From NCBI GenBank assembly GCA_030123585.1, contig CP126120.1, positions 2,295,001 through 2,359,000 of the forward strand: DNA of 64,000 bases, given 5' to 3'. The number at the start of each line of letters is the position of its first letter. Within the stretch, counting starts at the first letter, position 1. Positions 42,021-51,096 of this stretch are shown here, one piece after another. Made by a program: the position numbers and the translations under genes. Below the pieces are notes generated by a model, which did not search any database, was not told the DNA's origin, and saw only the letters and a list, made by a program, of their open reading frames with translations. The stretch comes from Rhodanobacteraceae bacterium. Lineage in GTDB: Bacteria; Pseudomonadota; Gammaproteobacteria; Xanthomonadales; Rhodanobacteraceae.

Positions 42021-44489
42021 ATGAATCGCATCGTCGTAGCCGGCCTGGTCTGCCTTCTGGTCAGCGCGGGCGCCAACGCCACCGCGCAGCAGGATCCATC
42101 GCCCGCGGCCGCCGCGGCCACGCCCCAAAAGCTGACGCTCGAACAGATCATGGCCGATCCCGACTGGATCGGGCCACCAGTCGAGGACGAATACTGGGGT
42201 GTCGATGGCCGCAGCGTCTATTTCAAGCTGAAGCGCAAGGGTTCGTCGATCCGCGACCTGTACCGCGTCGATGCGGGCGGCGGCGCGCCGGTGAAGCTGA
42301 GCGATGCCGAACTCGCGTCCGCCGACGGCCCCGCGGTGTTCGACCACGTCCGCGACCGCGCCGCGTTCATTCGCCACGGCGACGTGTTCGTGCGCGAGGT
42401 GACGAACGGCGCGACGCGCCAGGTGACGCGCGACGATGCCGGCAAGTTCGGCCTGCAGATTTCCGCCGACGGCCAACTCGTGAGCTGGAGCCAGAACAAC
42501 GACTGGTACGTCTGGAATGCCGCAACCGGCGTGGTGTCGCCCGCGGCGACGCTGAAAACGGAAGACAACCCGGCCGACGCCAAACCCGACCAGTTGCAGC
42601 GCCTGCAGTTGAGCCTGTTCTCGACGCTGCGCGCGGACAAGGCCGACAAGGACGCGGTGCGCACGCGCAACGACCGGCTCGACGCCGAAAACCCCGCGCG
42701 CGCAGCGGCACCGTTCTACCTCGGCGACAAGGTGCGGGTGGTGATGACTTCGCTGTCGCCCGACGCGCGCTGGCTGCTGGCGGTGACGGTGCCGAAGTCG
42801 CACCAGCGCGGCAAGCGTCCGGACGTCATCCACTACGTCAACGAGTCGGGTTATCCCGAGGCCGAACCCGCGCGCCCCTACGTCGGCCGCAACAATCCGG
42901 CACTGCAGTCGCTGCTGCTGCTGGACCTGCAGGCGCACAAGCAGTATCCGCTGCCGGTGGACGACCTGCCCGGCATCCACGACGATCCGCTGCACAAGCT
43001 GCGCGTGCAGCGCATCGCGCAACTGAAACAGGAAGGTCACGCCGGCGAAGCCGCCGCGCTGGCTGCGCCCAAGACGCGCCCGGTGTCGGTCAATTTCGTC
43101 ATGGACGGCGAATCGGGTTATCCCGCGATCGTGTGGAGTTCCGACGGCAGCCAGGTCGCACTGGAACTGGTGGCGAACGACCACAAGGATCGCTGGATCG
43201 AAACCGTCGATTTCGCCAGTCACAAGCTGGTGACGCAGAACCGCCTGACCGACCCCGCGTGGATCAACTGGAGTTTCAACGCACTGGGCTGGCTGCCCGA
43301 CAACCGCACGCTGTGGTTCGAGTCGGAAGGATCGGGTTGGGCGCAGTTGTTCGTGAAGCCGCTGGACGGCAAGCCGCGCGCGCTCACCGGCACCGGTTTT
43401 GAAGTTTCCGCGCCGGTGCTATCGCCGGACGGCAAGTGGTTCTACGTGCGCTCGAACAAGCAGGCGCCGTACGACTATGACGTCTATCGCGTGCCGGTCG
43501 CGGGCGGCGCGCTGGAACAGGTGACGCACTTCGAAGGCATGGATGACTTCAAACTGTCGCCGGATGGATCGAAGCTCGCGGTGCTGCATTCCAGCGCCTA
43601 CATCCCGCCGCAGCTCGCGGTAGTCGATGCGGGCGGCGGCAACGTGCATGAACTGACTGACACCCGCACGCCGGCCTACAAGGCCTTCGCATCCACCTGG
43701 GTCGAACCGCAGTTCGTCAAGGTGCCATCCAGCCACGGCAGCTTCGGCATCTGGTCGAAGTTCTACGCGCCGCAGGACTACGACACCTCGCACCCGCACC
43801 CGGCGGTGCTGTTCGTGCACGGCGCGGGCTATCTGCAGGACGTCGAGAAGAACTGGTCGTACTACTTCCGCGAGCAGATGTTCGAGAACCTGCTGTTGCA
43901 GGAAGGCTACGTCGTCCTCGACATGGACTATCGCGGCTCGGCCGGTTACGGCCGCGACTGGCGCGACGCGATCTACCGCCACATGGGCCATCCGGAACTG
44001 GAAGACCTCTTGGACGGCAAGGCCTGGCTGGTGAAGCACCACCACGTCGATCAGCGGCGCGTCGGCATCTACGGCGGTTCGTACGGCGGCTTCATGACCG
44101 AGATGGCGCTGCTGCGCGCACCGGGCGAGTTCGCGGCCGGCGCCGCGCTGCGCGCGCCCTCGGACTGGACCAGCTACAACGACAGCTACACCTCCGACAT
44201 CCTCAACACGCCGCAGCTCGATCCCGAGGCGTACAAGATTTCCTCGCCGATCGAGTACGCGCAGAACCTGCAGGATCCGCTGCTGATGATGCACGGCCTG
44301 ATCGACAACAACGTGATGCCAGACGACACCATCCGCCTGTACCAGCGCTTCATCGAACTGCACAAGCACAACTTCTGGATGTCGCTGTACCCGACCGAGC
44401 GCCACGCGTTCGAACATGCCGACGACTGGTACGACGAGTACCGGCGCATCCACGAGCTGTTCACGCAGTACGTGAAGGACGAGCCCTGA
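42021..44489 (+). CDS. Secreted S9 peptidase, dipeptidyl-peptidase IV-like
   Basis: 822 residues. Signal peptide ends near ANA-TA (residue 21). The propeller domain is followed by a catalytic domain with GAGYLQDVEKNWSYYF, DMDYRGSAGYGRDWR, nucleophile YGGSYGGFMTE, Asp in DNNVMPDD and His in PTERHAFEHAD. Family members remove dipeptides or short oligopeptides in the periplasm. Divergent from the prolyl oligopeptidase gene, giving a local pair of peptidases that could feed peptide uptake. Confidence 0.92.
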   Translation: MNRIVVAGLVCLLVSAGANATAQQDPSPAAAAATPQKLTLEQIMADPDWIGPPVEDEYWGVDGRSVYFKLKRKGSSIRDLYRVDAGGGAPVKLSDAELASADGPAVFDHVRDRAAFIRHGDVFVREVTNGATRQVTRDDAGKFGLQISADGQLVSWSQNNDWYVWNAATGVVSPAATLKTEDNPADAKPDQLQRLQLSLFSTLRADKADKDAVRTRNDRLDAENPARAAAPFYLGDKVRVVMTSLSPDARWLLAVTVPKSHQRGKRPDVIHYVNESGYPEAEPARPYVGRNNPALQSLLLLDLQAHKQYPLPVDDLPGIHDDPLHKLRVQRIAQLKQEGHAGEAAALAAPKTRPVSVNFVMDGESGYPAIVWSSDGSQVALELVANDHKDRWIETVDFASHKLVTQNRLTDPAWINWSFNALGWLPDNRTLWFESEGSGWAQLFVKPLDGKPRALTGTGFEVSAPVLSPDGKWFYVRSNKQAPYDYDVYRVPVAGGALEQVTHFEGMDDFKLSPDGSKLAVLHSSAYIPPQLAVVDAGGGNVHELTDTRTPAYKAFASTWVEPQFVKVPSSHGSFGIWSKFYAPQDYDTSHPHPAVLFVHGAGYLQDVEKNWSYYFREQMFENLLLQEGYVVLDMDYRGSAGYGRDWRDAIYRHMGHPELEDLLDGKAWLVKHHHVDQRRVGIYGGSYGGFMTEMALLRAPGEFAAGAALRAPSDWTSYNDSYTSDILNTPQLDPEAYKISSPIEYAQNLQDPLLMMHGLIDNNVMPDDTIRLYQRFIELHKHNFWMSLYPTERHAFEHADDWYDEYRRIHELFTQYVKDEP

Positions 44490-44503
44490 CGCCAGGCTGC
44501 GCG

Positions 44504-44530
44504 AACGGGGCGCCACAAGGCGCCCCGTTC
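44504..44530. terminator. Stem-loop between the S9 gene and the MerR gene
   Basis: GAACGGGGCG and CGCCCCGTTC form a 10-bp perfect stem with a 7-base loop between two convergent genes. The following sequence (CGTTTA) has few T, so termination may be incomplete. Confidence 0.5.
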
Positions 44531-44533
44531 CGT

Positions 44534-45343
44534 TTACGCCGACAGCTTCAACCCCGCCGCCTGCATCGCTGCGCCGACATACGCGAACATCTCGCGGCTC
44601 AAGCCTTGGGCGGCCATCACCTGCGGTTCGCTGTCGAGTGCCTGATTCATTTTGCGGCCGATGTTGGCGTCTCCGCCCGTAAACGCCTGGATCAACGCGT
44701 ACCAGCGCCGGCCCATCTCGACGACCGACGGGTCGCCCGGCGGGATGCCGAGGTTCATCGCGCCGCGCACCTGCTTGATCAGCTCGGGCCATTCGTTCTG
44801 GGCCTGCTGCATCCCGGCTTCGCCGAGTTGTTCGGCACGCTTGCGCAGCTGCTCGCGTTCTTCGGGCGTGAAATGTTTGCCGAGGATCTCGCCGCGACGC
44901 TTGAACTCGGCCATTTCGGCCGCGCTGAAACGCACGTCCAGTTTCTCGCTCATTGCGATGCTCTCCAGAAGTTGGTCGATGTCGTTCGATGCCGAATCCA
45001 ACCCCCGCCACGCGCGCTCCAGCGCCCGCAATGCATGCGTCTTCGCACGGACCTCGCCGCGCAAGGCAACGATGCGCGCCTCGATCAACCCGGCGGCCGA
45101 ACCTTTGCGTTCAAGCAATTTGCCGATCTCGGCCAGCGTGAAGCCGGCGCGTTTCAGCACGCCGATCTCACTCAGACGCGCGAGCGCCGGCGCGCCGTAC
45201 AAGCGATAACCGCCGTCCGAATGCGCGTCCGGTTGCAGCAAGCCGCGCGCCTCATACAGGCGCAAAGCCTTGGCCGACACGCCGCTGCGCGCGGCGAGCT
45301 GGCCAATGCGGAGAAACTTCGCGGAGGGAGGTGCTTTCGACAT
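44534..45343 (-). CDS. MerR-family regulator with TipAS-like domain
   Basis: 269 residues from the ATG at 45343. Residues 8-75 are a MerR helix-turn-helix (LRIGQLAARSGVSAKALRLY, DGGYRLYG), then a dimerisation helix. The C-terminal half (FSAAEMAEFKRRGEI, KHFTPEEREQLRKRAEQLGE, ...WYALIQAFTGGD) matches the TipAS antibiotic-recognition type. Such regulators activate multidrug or stress genes on binding hydrophobic ligands. No target gene is next to it in this direction. Confidence 0.88.
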   Translation of the reverse strand: MSKAPPSAKFLRIGQLAARSGVSAKALRLYEARGLLQPDAHSDGGYRLYGAPALARLSEIGVLKRAGFTLAEIGKLLERKGSAAGLIEARIVALRGEVRAKTHALRALERAWRGLDSASNDIDQLLESIAMSEKLDVRFSAAEMAEFKRRGEILGKHFTPEEREQLRKRAEQLGEAGMQQAQNEWPELIKQVRGAMNLGIPPGDPSVVEMGRRWYALIQAFTGGDANIGRKMNQALDSEPQVMAAQGLSREMFAYVGAAMQAAGLKLSA

Positions 45344-45468
45344 CGCCGCGAAGATTACGGCCTGCCCCAAGGTCAAGGTCAACACCTGCTTACCATTTGC
45401 TTAGCAGCACTTGATGGGTCGTGCCAGCAGGCGTACCGTGATTTCGCCATCGCTGCAGGAGGCGCGTC

Positions 45469-46713
45469 ATGAACGTTTCCAGAGGAAGTTGCACCCTGTT
45501 GGTGACTCTCGCCGCGCTTGTCTTCGTTCCGCACGCCAGAGCCACGTCCTCTCCACAGACGGCACGCGCGGACGTGAAACAAATCCCCGCGGTCGCGCTC
45601 TCTTACGACGGCCGGCATCTCGCCTGGATCGTCGCAAGCGCCGACAAGACCGGATTGTTCCTCGCCTCTCCGAGCGGAAGCAATGCACGTCGGGTCGAAA
45701 TCCCGGGCGATTGCCGAGAAGCAGGTCTTCGCTGGGCGCGGCGCTGGAACGAACTGGCGGTGATGACGCACTGCACGAGCACGGCGGGACCGGACCGCAG
45801 CGCGATCTGGCTGCTGGATGTGCAAGCCGACCAGCCACCTCGCAAGGTTGCCGACTTCGCCGGCTTCGCTCACGGCATGCAGTGGACCAACGACGGCAAG
45901 AGGATCGCATTCCTGTACGTGCCCGACGCGAGCGCCACTGGCGGCAATGCTGTGCAACGCGTCGCGACGATTCCCATCACCGGCGGAGAACCAGAATTCG
46001 TTACGCCTGAGAACCTCGACGTATATGAGTTCAGTTGGACGGTGACGGATTCGCAGGGCCTCGCATACACCGCGACGCCGATCGGTTGGAATCGCTGGGA
46101 TGCCAGACTCTATACACAAGCAGCCGACGCCAGAGCGACACCCAGGACGATCGTGGACCCTGCCGTACCCGGCCCACTGCACGGCCGGCATATCGTGTTG
46201 CCGCGCTGGTCAATATGGACCTCGCAGATATTTTTTCTCGGCGTGTCGGATGAGCGTGATGCCACGAGCGGAAGCATCTATAGCGTACCCGCTGGCGGAG
46301 GGATGCCCGTGGACCTGACTGTCGGTTCGGGCGCCAAACCATCTTGGTTCGACATGAAGGGGACTGTCCTGACAGGAACCCGCCGCGTCGACGGCAGCGT
46401 CGAAATGGTGAGCTATGCGACCGTCCCGCACTCCGACCGGCCGGGAGCGATTTTCTTCAGCGTGCCCGGCTCGATCACGGATGGTCGCGCGCCCCTTTCG
46501 GTATCGGTGTCATGGCGAAACCGTCCGCGTGTCGCTTTCGTACAGAGTTCGCCCGGATCGCCTCCTGAAATCCACGCGGGCACCCTCGGTACCCAACCCC
46601 CGCCAGCGGTCACCACGATCAACGCCAGCCTGAAGCCGGATATCGCCAAGGCCGAGCAGCAAAGGCGGAGCGACGACAACCTCTGTGTGCACGTCGGTTG
46701 TCGCAATCCTTGA
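45469..46713 (+). pseudogene. S9-peptidase-like exported propeller, truncated before the catalytic domain
   Basis: 414 residues with a signal peptide ending near ARA-TS (residue 26). Repeated S-x-DG-x-x-LAW/IAF patterns show a beta-propeller like the N-terminal half of acylaminoacyl-peptidase-type S9 enzymes. The segment INASLKPDIAKAEQQRRSDD corresponds to the family's link into the catalytic domain (usually ...SDDGL-x-V-x-G-W-L). Here it becomes NLCVHVGCRNP and stops at 46713. No GxSxGG nucleophile follows in any frame before 46881. So it is either a decayed peptidase gene or a propeller-only derivative. The break is next to the start of the EPS locus. Confidence 0.6.
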
Positions 46714-46880
46714 TTCGCAGCTTGCACAGGAAGGATTTGTTGCTCCTGCGGTGTGCGAAGAAGAAAGTGATCGGCACACTCCTCAACCCGTGCCCTGGCC
46801 GACCGGCCTGCATGGCTCAGCGGGCGATGCGCCGGATTCGGGCCTCCGTGTCTCGCGGCCGCGCATCAAGGACTATGCGG

Positions 46881-48038
46881 TCAAGGGTGCTGTATGTAGT
46901 AATTCGCTGATGCGGTGGCGCTGAGCGCACTGGTGATCGGCAACAACTGCGTCAGGAAGCGGTTCCACTTGGTGACGCCGGCCGAGGACGCGAATACCAC
47001 GTCGCCCGGTTTCACCCGGAATTGGGATCCGACGGCGAAGGCCACGGCGGATTTTGCATCCAGTTCGTACACCGTGGCATGCGGACTGCCCTGGTTGGTG
47101 ACATCGCGGATCACGTAAATCTTGCCTTTCGAGGTGACCTGGTTCAGGCCGCCGGCCTGGCCGATCGCCTGCGTCAACGTGAGATCAGCCGTCTTGAACC
47201 TGATTGCCTCCGGGCGGTTCACCTCGCCCATCACGTAAATCTCCTGGCGATCGTTGTAGGGCAGATAAACGCGATCACCGGCCTTCAGATAAATCCGTTT
47301 GGCCAGGTCATTTTGGGCGAGGCTGTCCATATCGAGGTGATAGACCGTGCCATCGCGTGACAGCAACACGTCCGACAGGTTGGCGTTCGGGACGTCCACG
47401 GTAGCCGTGCCCATGGCTTCGCCGAGCGTCAGCGGCACCGTGGTGATCGCTTGCGGCCCGGTCTTGGTGAATGCGCCCTCCATCAGCACATGCTGGCTGT
47501 TGTAGGCGACCACGTTGACGTCGACTTGCGGATTCTTGATGTAAGTGGACAACTTGCGCGTGAGCAACTGGCGCAGCTGTTCGACCGTCTTGCCCGCCGC
47601 ATGCACCGTGCCTGCAAACGGAAAATAGATCGTGCCGTCGGGACGCACCACACGGCCATTGGCCGCCGTCTCCTGCTGCGTTCCGGCCGGCGATGTCAGT
47701 TCGGGATGTTCCCAGACCGTGATGTAAAGCGAATCGCCGGGCCCGACCTCATACGGCTGCGGCTGGTAATCGGCCAGTGCCGCGGGTATGGCCTCCGGCA
47801 CATCCGAACGGATTTGCGTGGCGATCAACTGCGGCGTGATCGGCACCAGATGGACATAATCGGAGTTGGCATTCTCGCCGCGGACGCTCATCGACATGTC
47901 CTGGCCGGGCACACAGCCTGCCATGACGGTGCACAGGACCAGCGCCAGCAGCCCGCCCAGGACATTGCGCGCGCGCAGGCCATGCGCCGCACGCAGCCGG
48001 GGAGCGATTTCAGCGAGGGGATTCCGGGAAGTTTCCAT
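46881..48038 (-). CDS. Polysaccharide export outer-membrane lipoprotein (Wza/GumB type)
   Basis: 385 residues from the ATG at 48038. The lipoprotein signal has lipobox VMAGC near residue 41-45. Then a polysaccharide export domain (YEVGPGDSLYITVWEHPELT, GTIYFPFAGTVHAAGKTVEQ) and SLBB domains (VLMEGAFTKTGP, IYVMGEVNRPEAI). It would form the outer-membrane channel of the EPS exporter. Divergent from the Wzc-type gene, with a 778-base shared regulatory region. It is convergent with the truncated S9 gene; the 167 bases between them hold nothing I recognise. Confidence 0.92.
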   Translation of the reverse strand: METSRNPLAEIAPRLRAAHGLRARNVLGGLLALVLCTVMAGCVPGQDMSMSVRGENANSDYVHLVPITPQLIATQIRSDVPEAIPAALADYQPQPYEVGPGDSLYITVWEHPELTSPAGTQQETAANGRVVRPDGTIYFPFAGTVHAAGKTVEQLRQLLTRKLSTYIKNPQVDVNVVAYNSQHVLMEGAFTKTGPQAITTVPLTLGEAMGTATVDVPNANLSDVLLSRDGTVYHLDMDSLAQNDLAKRIYLKAGDRVYLPYNDRQEIYVMGEVNRPEAIRFKTADLTLTQAIGQAGGLNQVTSKGKIYVIRDVTNQGSPHATVYELDAKSAVAFAVGSQFRVKPGDVVFASSAGVTKWNRFLTQLLPITSALSATASANYYIQHP

Positions 48039-48816
48039 GGTCAACACCGTCTTGTTGTTCGTGAGGGCGCACTCGCCGGGAAATGCGATGCCACGGCACG
48101 CGCCTGCTCGCACGGCGCGCCGCGGATCGCGGCTCTTCACGCGCGGCGCAGATCACGCGATGTCGTGATCGGCCGCCCGGACCAACACTTTCGCGGCAGG
48201 CCCGAGGGCAGCCGCGGGAATGGTGCGACGCAGCAACGGCGTCGACGATCCGGTCGCTGCAGGGCATGCGTGCCGACTGCCCGATGGATCGCCGCCGGTT
48301 GCGGTTTCTCTTTGGAGTAAGCCACGCGGTTCAGGGCATGTCTAGCGCATTTCGCTGAACGGACATTTGCGCATGTGTTGAGGAATGCCGTTTCCATTGC
48401 GGATATTCCCCGACAAGTTTTTGTATGCACTTCGCTTTTATGGATGTTTATGTGTCTGTCTGTTTTCTGAATGCATGAAATATCGCCGTATTGCCATATT
48501 TCGTGATGGATTCATTCAGCGCGCGATTGCAACAATCCCGCCTTCGAGCTTCATGAACACCGCTTGCAGCGTTCGTGAGCGATGTCGGCGATTTCGGATA
48601 CCGGCTCGTTCATGATCTGCAATCCGGCAAGTGCCCGGTCGCCGCACTGCATCATTCCGCAACGGCACGGGCGATGTACCACCGAACGACGACAGGACCA
48701 AGACAGTGCGCACGTGCCCGGCACACGTCGCATGCAAACGGCAGGTGTCCCCGTAGCGTCACCTTCCTCTGATCCGGATCCGGCGTTCCCGTTGACTGGC
48801 CCCTTGAGGGCCCTGG
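48039..48816. promoter_or_regulatory. Long divergent regulatory region of the EPS locus
   Basis: 778 bases without a credible gene. About 48360-48560 is clearly AT-richer than the surroundings and probably holds the divergent promoters. In it is the inverted repeat GAAATAT (48477-48483) / ATATTTC (48496-48502), with a 12-base spacer, an operator candidate. I see no JUMPstart/ops element. Confidence 0.5.
48477..48502. promoter_or_regulatory. Operator-like inverted repeat in the EPS regulatory region
   Basis: Perfect 7-bp arms GAAATAT/ATATTTC spaced by 12 bases inside the AT-rich part of the divergent spacer. The size fits a dimeric regulator site; which regulator is unknown. Confidence 0.35.
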
Positions 48817-51096
48817 ATGCATCGCATGACATCCACAAGACGATTGGAATACCCGCGTGGCGCCTTCAATGAGGTCTACGCGCTTCCGCCGCCGCTTTCG
48901 ACCGATCGCGGCGGTGACGAAATCGACCTGCGCGCCCTGCTGGGCACCTTGCTCGACCACAGGCGCCTGATCCTCACGGTCACGGGTTTGTGTTTCGTGT
49001 TGGCACTGGCCTACGTGTTCATCGCCACGCCGGTGTACGAAGCCACCGCGATGGTGCAGGTCGAGCAGGCGCCGAGCATTCCCGGCATCAACGCCGTGGC
49101 GCAGGCGGTAGGCGCTGCCAACCCCGCGGCCGACGACGCGGTTTCAATCCTCACCTCGCAATCGGTGATCAAGAAGGCGGTCGACGACCTCAACCTCAAC
49201 ATCGTCGTCAACCCGTACCGGATTCCCCTACTCGGCAGCCTGGTCGCGCGGCAATACAAACCGGCCGCGCCCGGCGAGGTCGCCGCGGCGTGGCCGGGTC
49301 TCTCTGGCTACGACTGGGGCGGCTCGCGTCTGGACGTGTCGCAATTGGAGGTACCCGCCGATCTGTACGGCGAACCCCTGACGCTGGTCGCCGGCAGTGA
49401 CGGCGCCTATTCGCTGTGGCAGGACAGCTCGCTTCCGTTCCTGCGCGGACGCCTGCTGTTGCAGGGACAGGTCGGCCGGCCTGCCGCGGGCTCGGGCGTG
49501 ACGATGGTGGTGAAAAGCCTGCAGGCCAATCCGGGCACGCGCTTCCACGTCACCCGCAACTACGAGGTGACCACCATCACCGAGTTGCAGAAATCCGTCA
49601 AGGCCAAGCAGACCTCGCAGGATTCCAGCGTCATCGCAGTGAGCCTCGACAGCAAGAGCCCGCACCTCGCGGTCGCGATCCTCGACGACATCACCAAGGC
49701 TTACCTGGCCCAGAACGTGGGGCGCAATTCGGCGCAGGCATCCAGCAGTCTGGAATTCGTCCGCAAGCAGCTTCCGGTGGTCAAGAAGCAACTGGAAGAC
49801 GCGCAGGCCAAGCTCAACGCCTACCAGCTCAAGGCGCATTCGGTGGACGTGCCGATGCAGACCCAGAGCCTGCTCACCCGGCTCGACACCATTGACGCCA
49901 GCGTCCAGCAACTCGAAACGCAGCGGATCGCGGCCGCGCGCCTGTACACGCCCGAACATCCGGAATACAAGGCCATCGTGTCGCAGATCGCCCAGTTGAA
50001 CGCGCAGAAGGCCAGCATCGACAAGCAACTGAACACGATGCCCGACACCCAGCGCGAGTTGCTGAACCTCAACGGCAACGTGCAGGTGCTCAACAATACT
50101 TACACGGGCTTGCTCAACGAAGCCCAGCAACTGGAACTGGCGCAGGCGGGCACGGTGGGCACCGCGCGGATCGTGGACGAACCCAGCGTCGACATCACCC
50201 GTCCCGCCAAGCCGAAGAAGGCATTGACGGTGCTGGGCGGCACCTTCCTGGGCGCGTTCTTTTCGATGGCCTTCGTGTTCGCCAGACAGGTGATGAAGCG
50301 CACCGTGGAAGACCCCACCGAGATCAAGCAACTGGGTCTGCAGGTGTACGCATCCATCCCCTGGAGCGACGAGGAGCAGGTGATTTCGCGGCGGCTCGAC
50401 AAACGGCTCACCCGCCGACGCCCGCACAAGCTGCTGGCGCTGGCTGCGCCGACGGACCTCGCCACCGAAGCGTTGCGGAGCCTGCGCACCAGCCTGACGT
50501 TCAACCAGCATGAGGCGAAAAACAACCTGCTGATGGTATGTGGATCGAGTCCGAACGCGGGCAAGACGTTCGTGTCCGCCAATCTCGCGGCGGTGGTGGC
50601 GCAAGCCGGGCAGCGGGTGCTGCTGATCGACGCCAACATGCGCGACGGCCAACTGCACAAGGTCTTCGGCGGACGCGCCGAAAACGGCCTGTCCGAACTG
50701 ATCGCCGGACAAATCCTCGTGGAGGAGGCGGTGCGCCCGGTGCCCGACATCGAGAACCTCGATTACGTGAGCTGCGGCGCGATGCCGCCGAATCCTTCGG
50801 ATCTGCTGATGCATCCCGAGTTCGGGGCGCTGCTGCGCCGGTGTTCCGCGTACTACGACCTGGTGGTCATCGACAGCCCGCCGATCCTCGCCGTCACGGA
50901 TGCCGCGGTGATCGGCCGGCACGTCGGCACCTGCCTGCTGGTGGTGCGCTACGGCCTCAACCAGGCCAGCGAGATCGAGCTGGCGAAGGAGCGCCTGATG
51001 CAGAGCGGCGTCAACGTGAACGGGGTCATCTTCAACGCCGTCGAAAGGCGCAGCACCGATTACGCCTATGGTTTCTACGACTACCGGGCGGTCTGA
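48817..51096 (+). CDS. Polysaccharide co-polymerase / tyrosine autokinase (Wzc type)
   Basis: 759 residues. N-terminal Wzz domain (membrane helix ILTVTGLCFVLALAYVF near residue 50, then YEATAMVQVEQAP), long coiled coil, a second membrane helix (VLGGTFLGAFFSMAFVFA), then a cytoplasmic BY-kinase: Walker A GSSPNAGKTFVSANLA, Walker A' LLIDANMRDG and Walker B LVVIDSPP. A short C-terminal Tyr cluster (YAYGFYDY) offers autophosphorylation sites. It controls chain length and export together with the Wza-type protein. Two ATGs (48817, 48829) are possible. Confidence 0.93.
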   Translation: MHRMTSTRRLEYPRGAFNEVYALPPPLSTDRGGDEIDLRALLGTLLDHRRLILTVTGLCFVLALAYVFIATPVYEATAMVQVEQAPSIPGINAVAQAVGAANPAADDAVSILTSQSVIKKAVDDLNLNIVVNPYRIPLLGSLVARQYKPAAPGEVAAAWPGLSGYDWGGSRLDVSQLEVPADLYGEPLTLVAGSDGAYSLWQDSSLPFLRGRLLLQGQVGRPAAGSGVTMVVKSLQANPGTRFHVTRNYEVTTITELQKSVKAKQTSQDSSVIAVSLDSKSPHLAVAILDDITKAYLAQNVGRNSAQASSSLEFVRKQLPVVKKQLEDAQAKLNAYQLKAHSVDVPMQTQSLLTRLDTIDASVQQLETQRIAAARLYTPEHPEYKAIVSQIAQLNAQKASIDKQLNTMPDTQRELLNLNGNVQVLNNTYTGLLNEAQQLELAQAGTVGTARIVDEPSVDITRPAKPKKALTVLGGTFLGAFFSMAFVFARQVMKRTVEDPTEIKQLGLQVYASIPWSDEEQVISRRLDKRLTRRRPHKLLALAAPTDLATEALRSLRTSLTFNQHEAKNNLLMVCGSSPNAGKTFVSANLAAVVAQAGQRVLLIDANMRDGQLHKVFGGRAENGLSELIAGQILVEEAVRPVPDIENLDYVSCGAMPPNPSDLLMHPEFGALLRRCSAYYDLVVIDSPPILAVTDAAVIGRHVGTCLLVVRYGLNQASEIELAKERLMQSGVNVNGVIFNAVERRSTDYAYGFYDYRAV

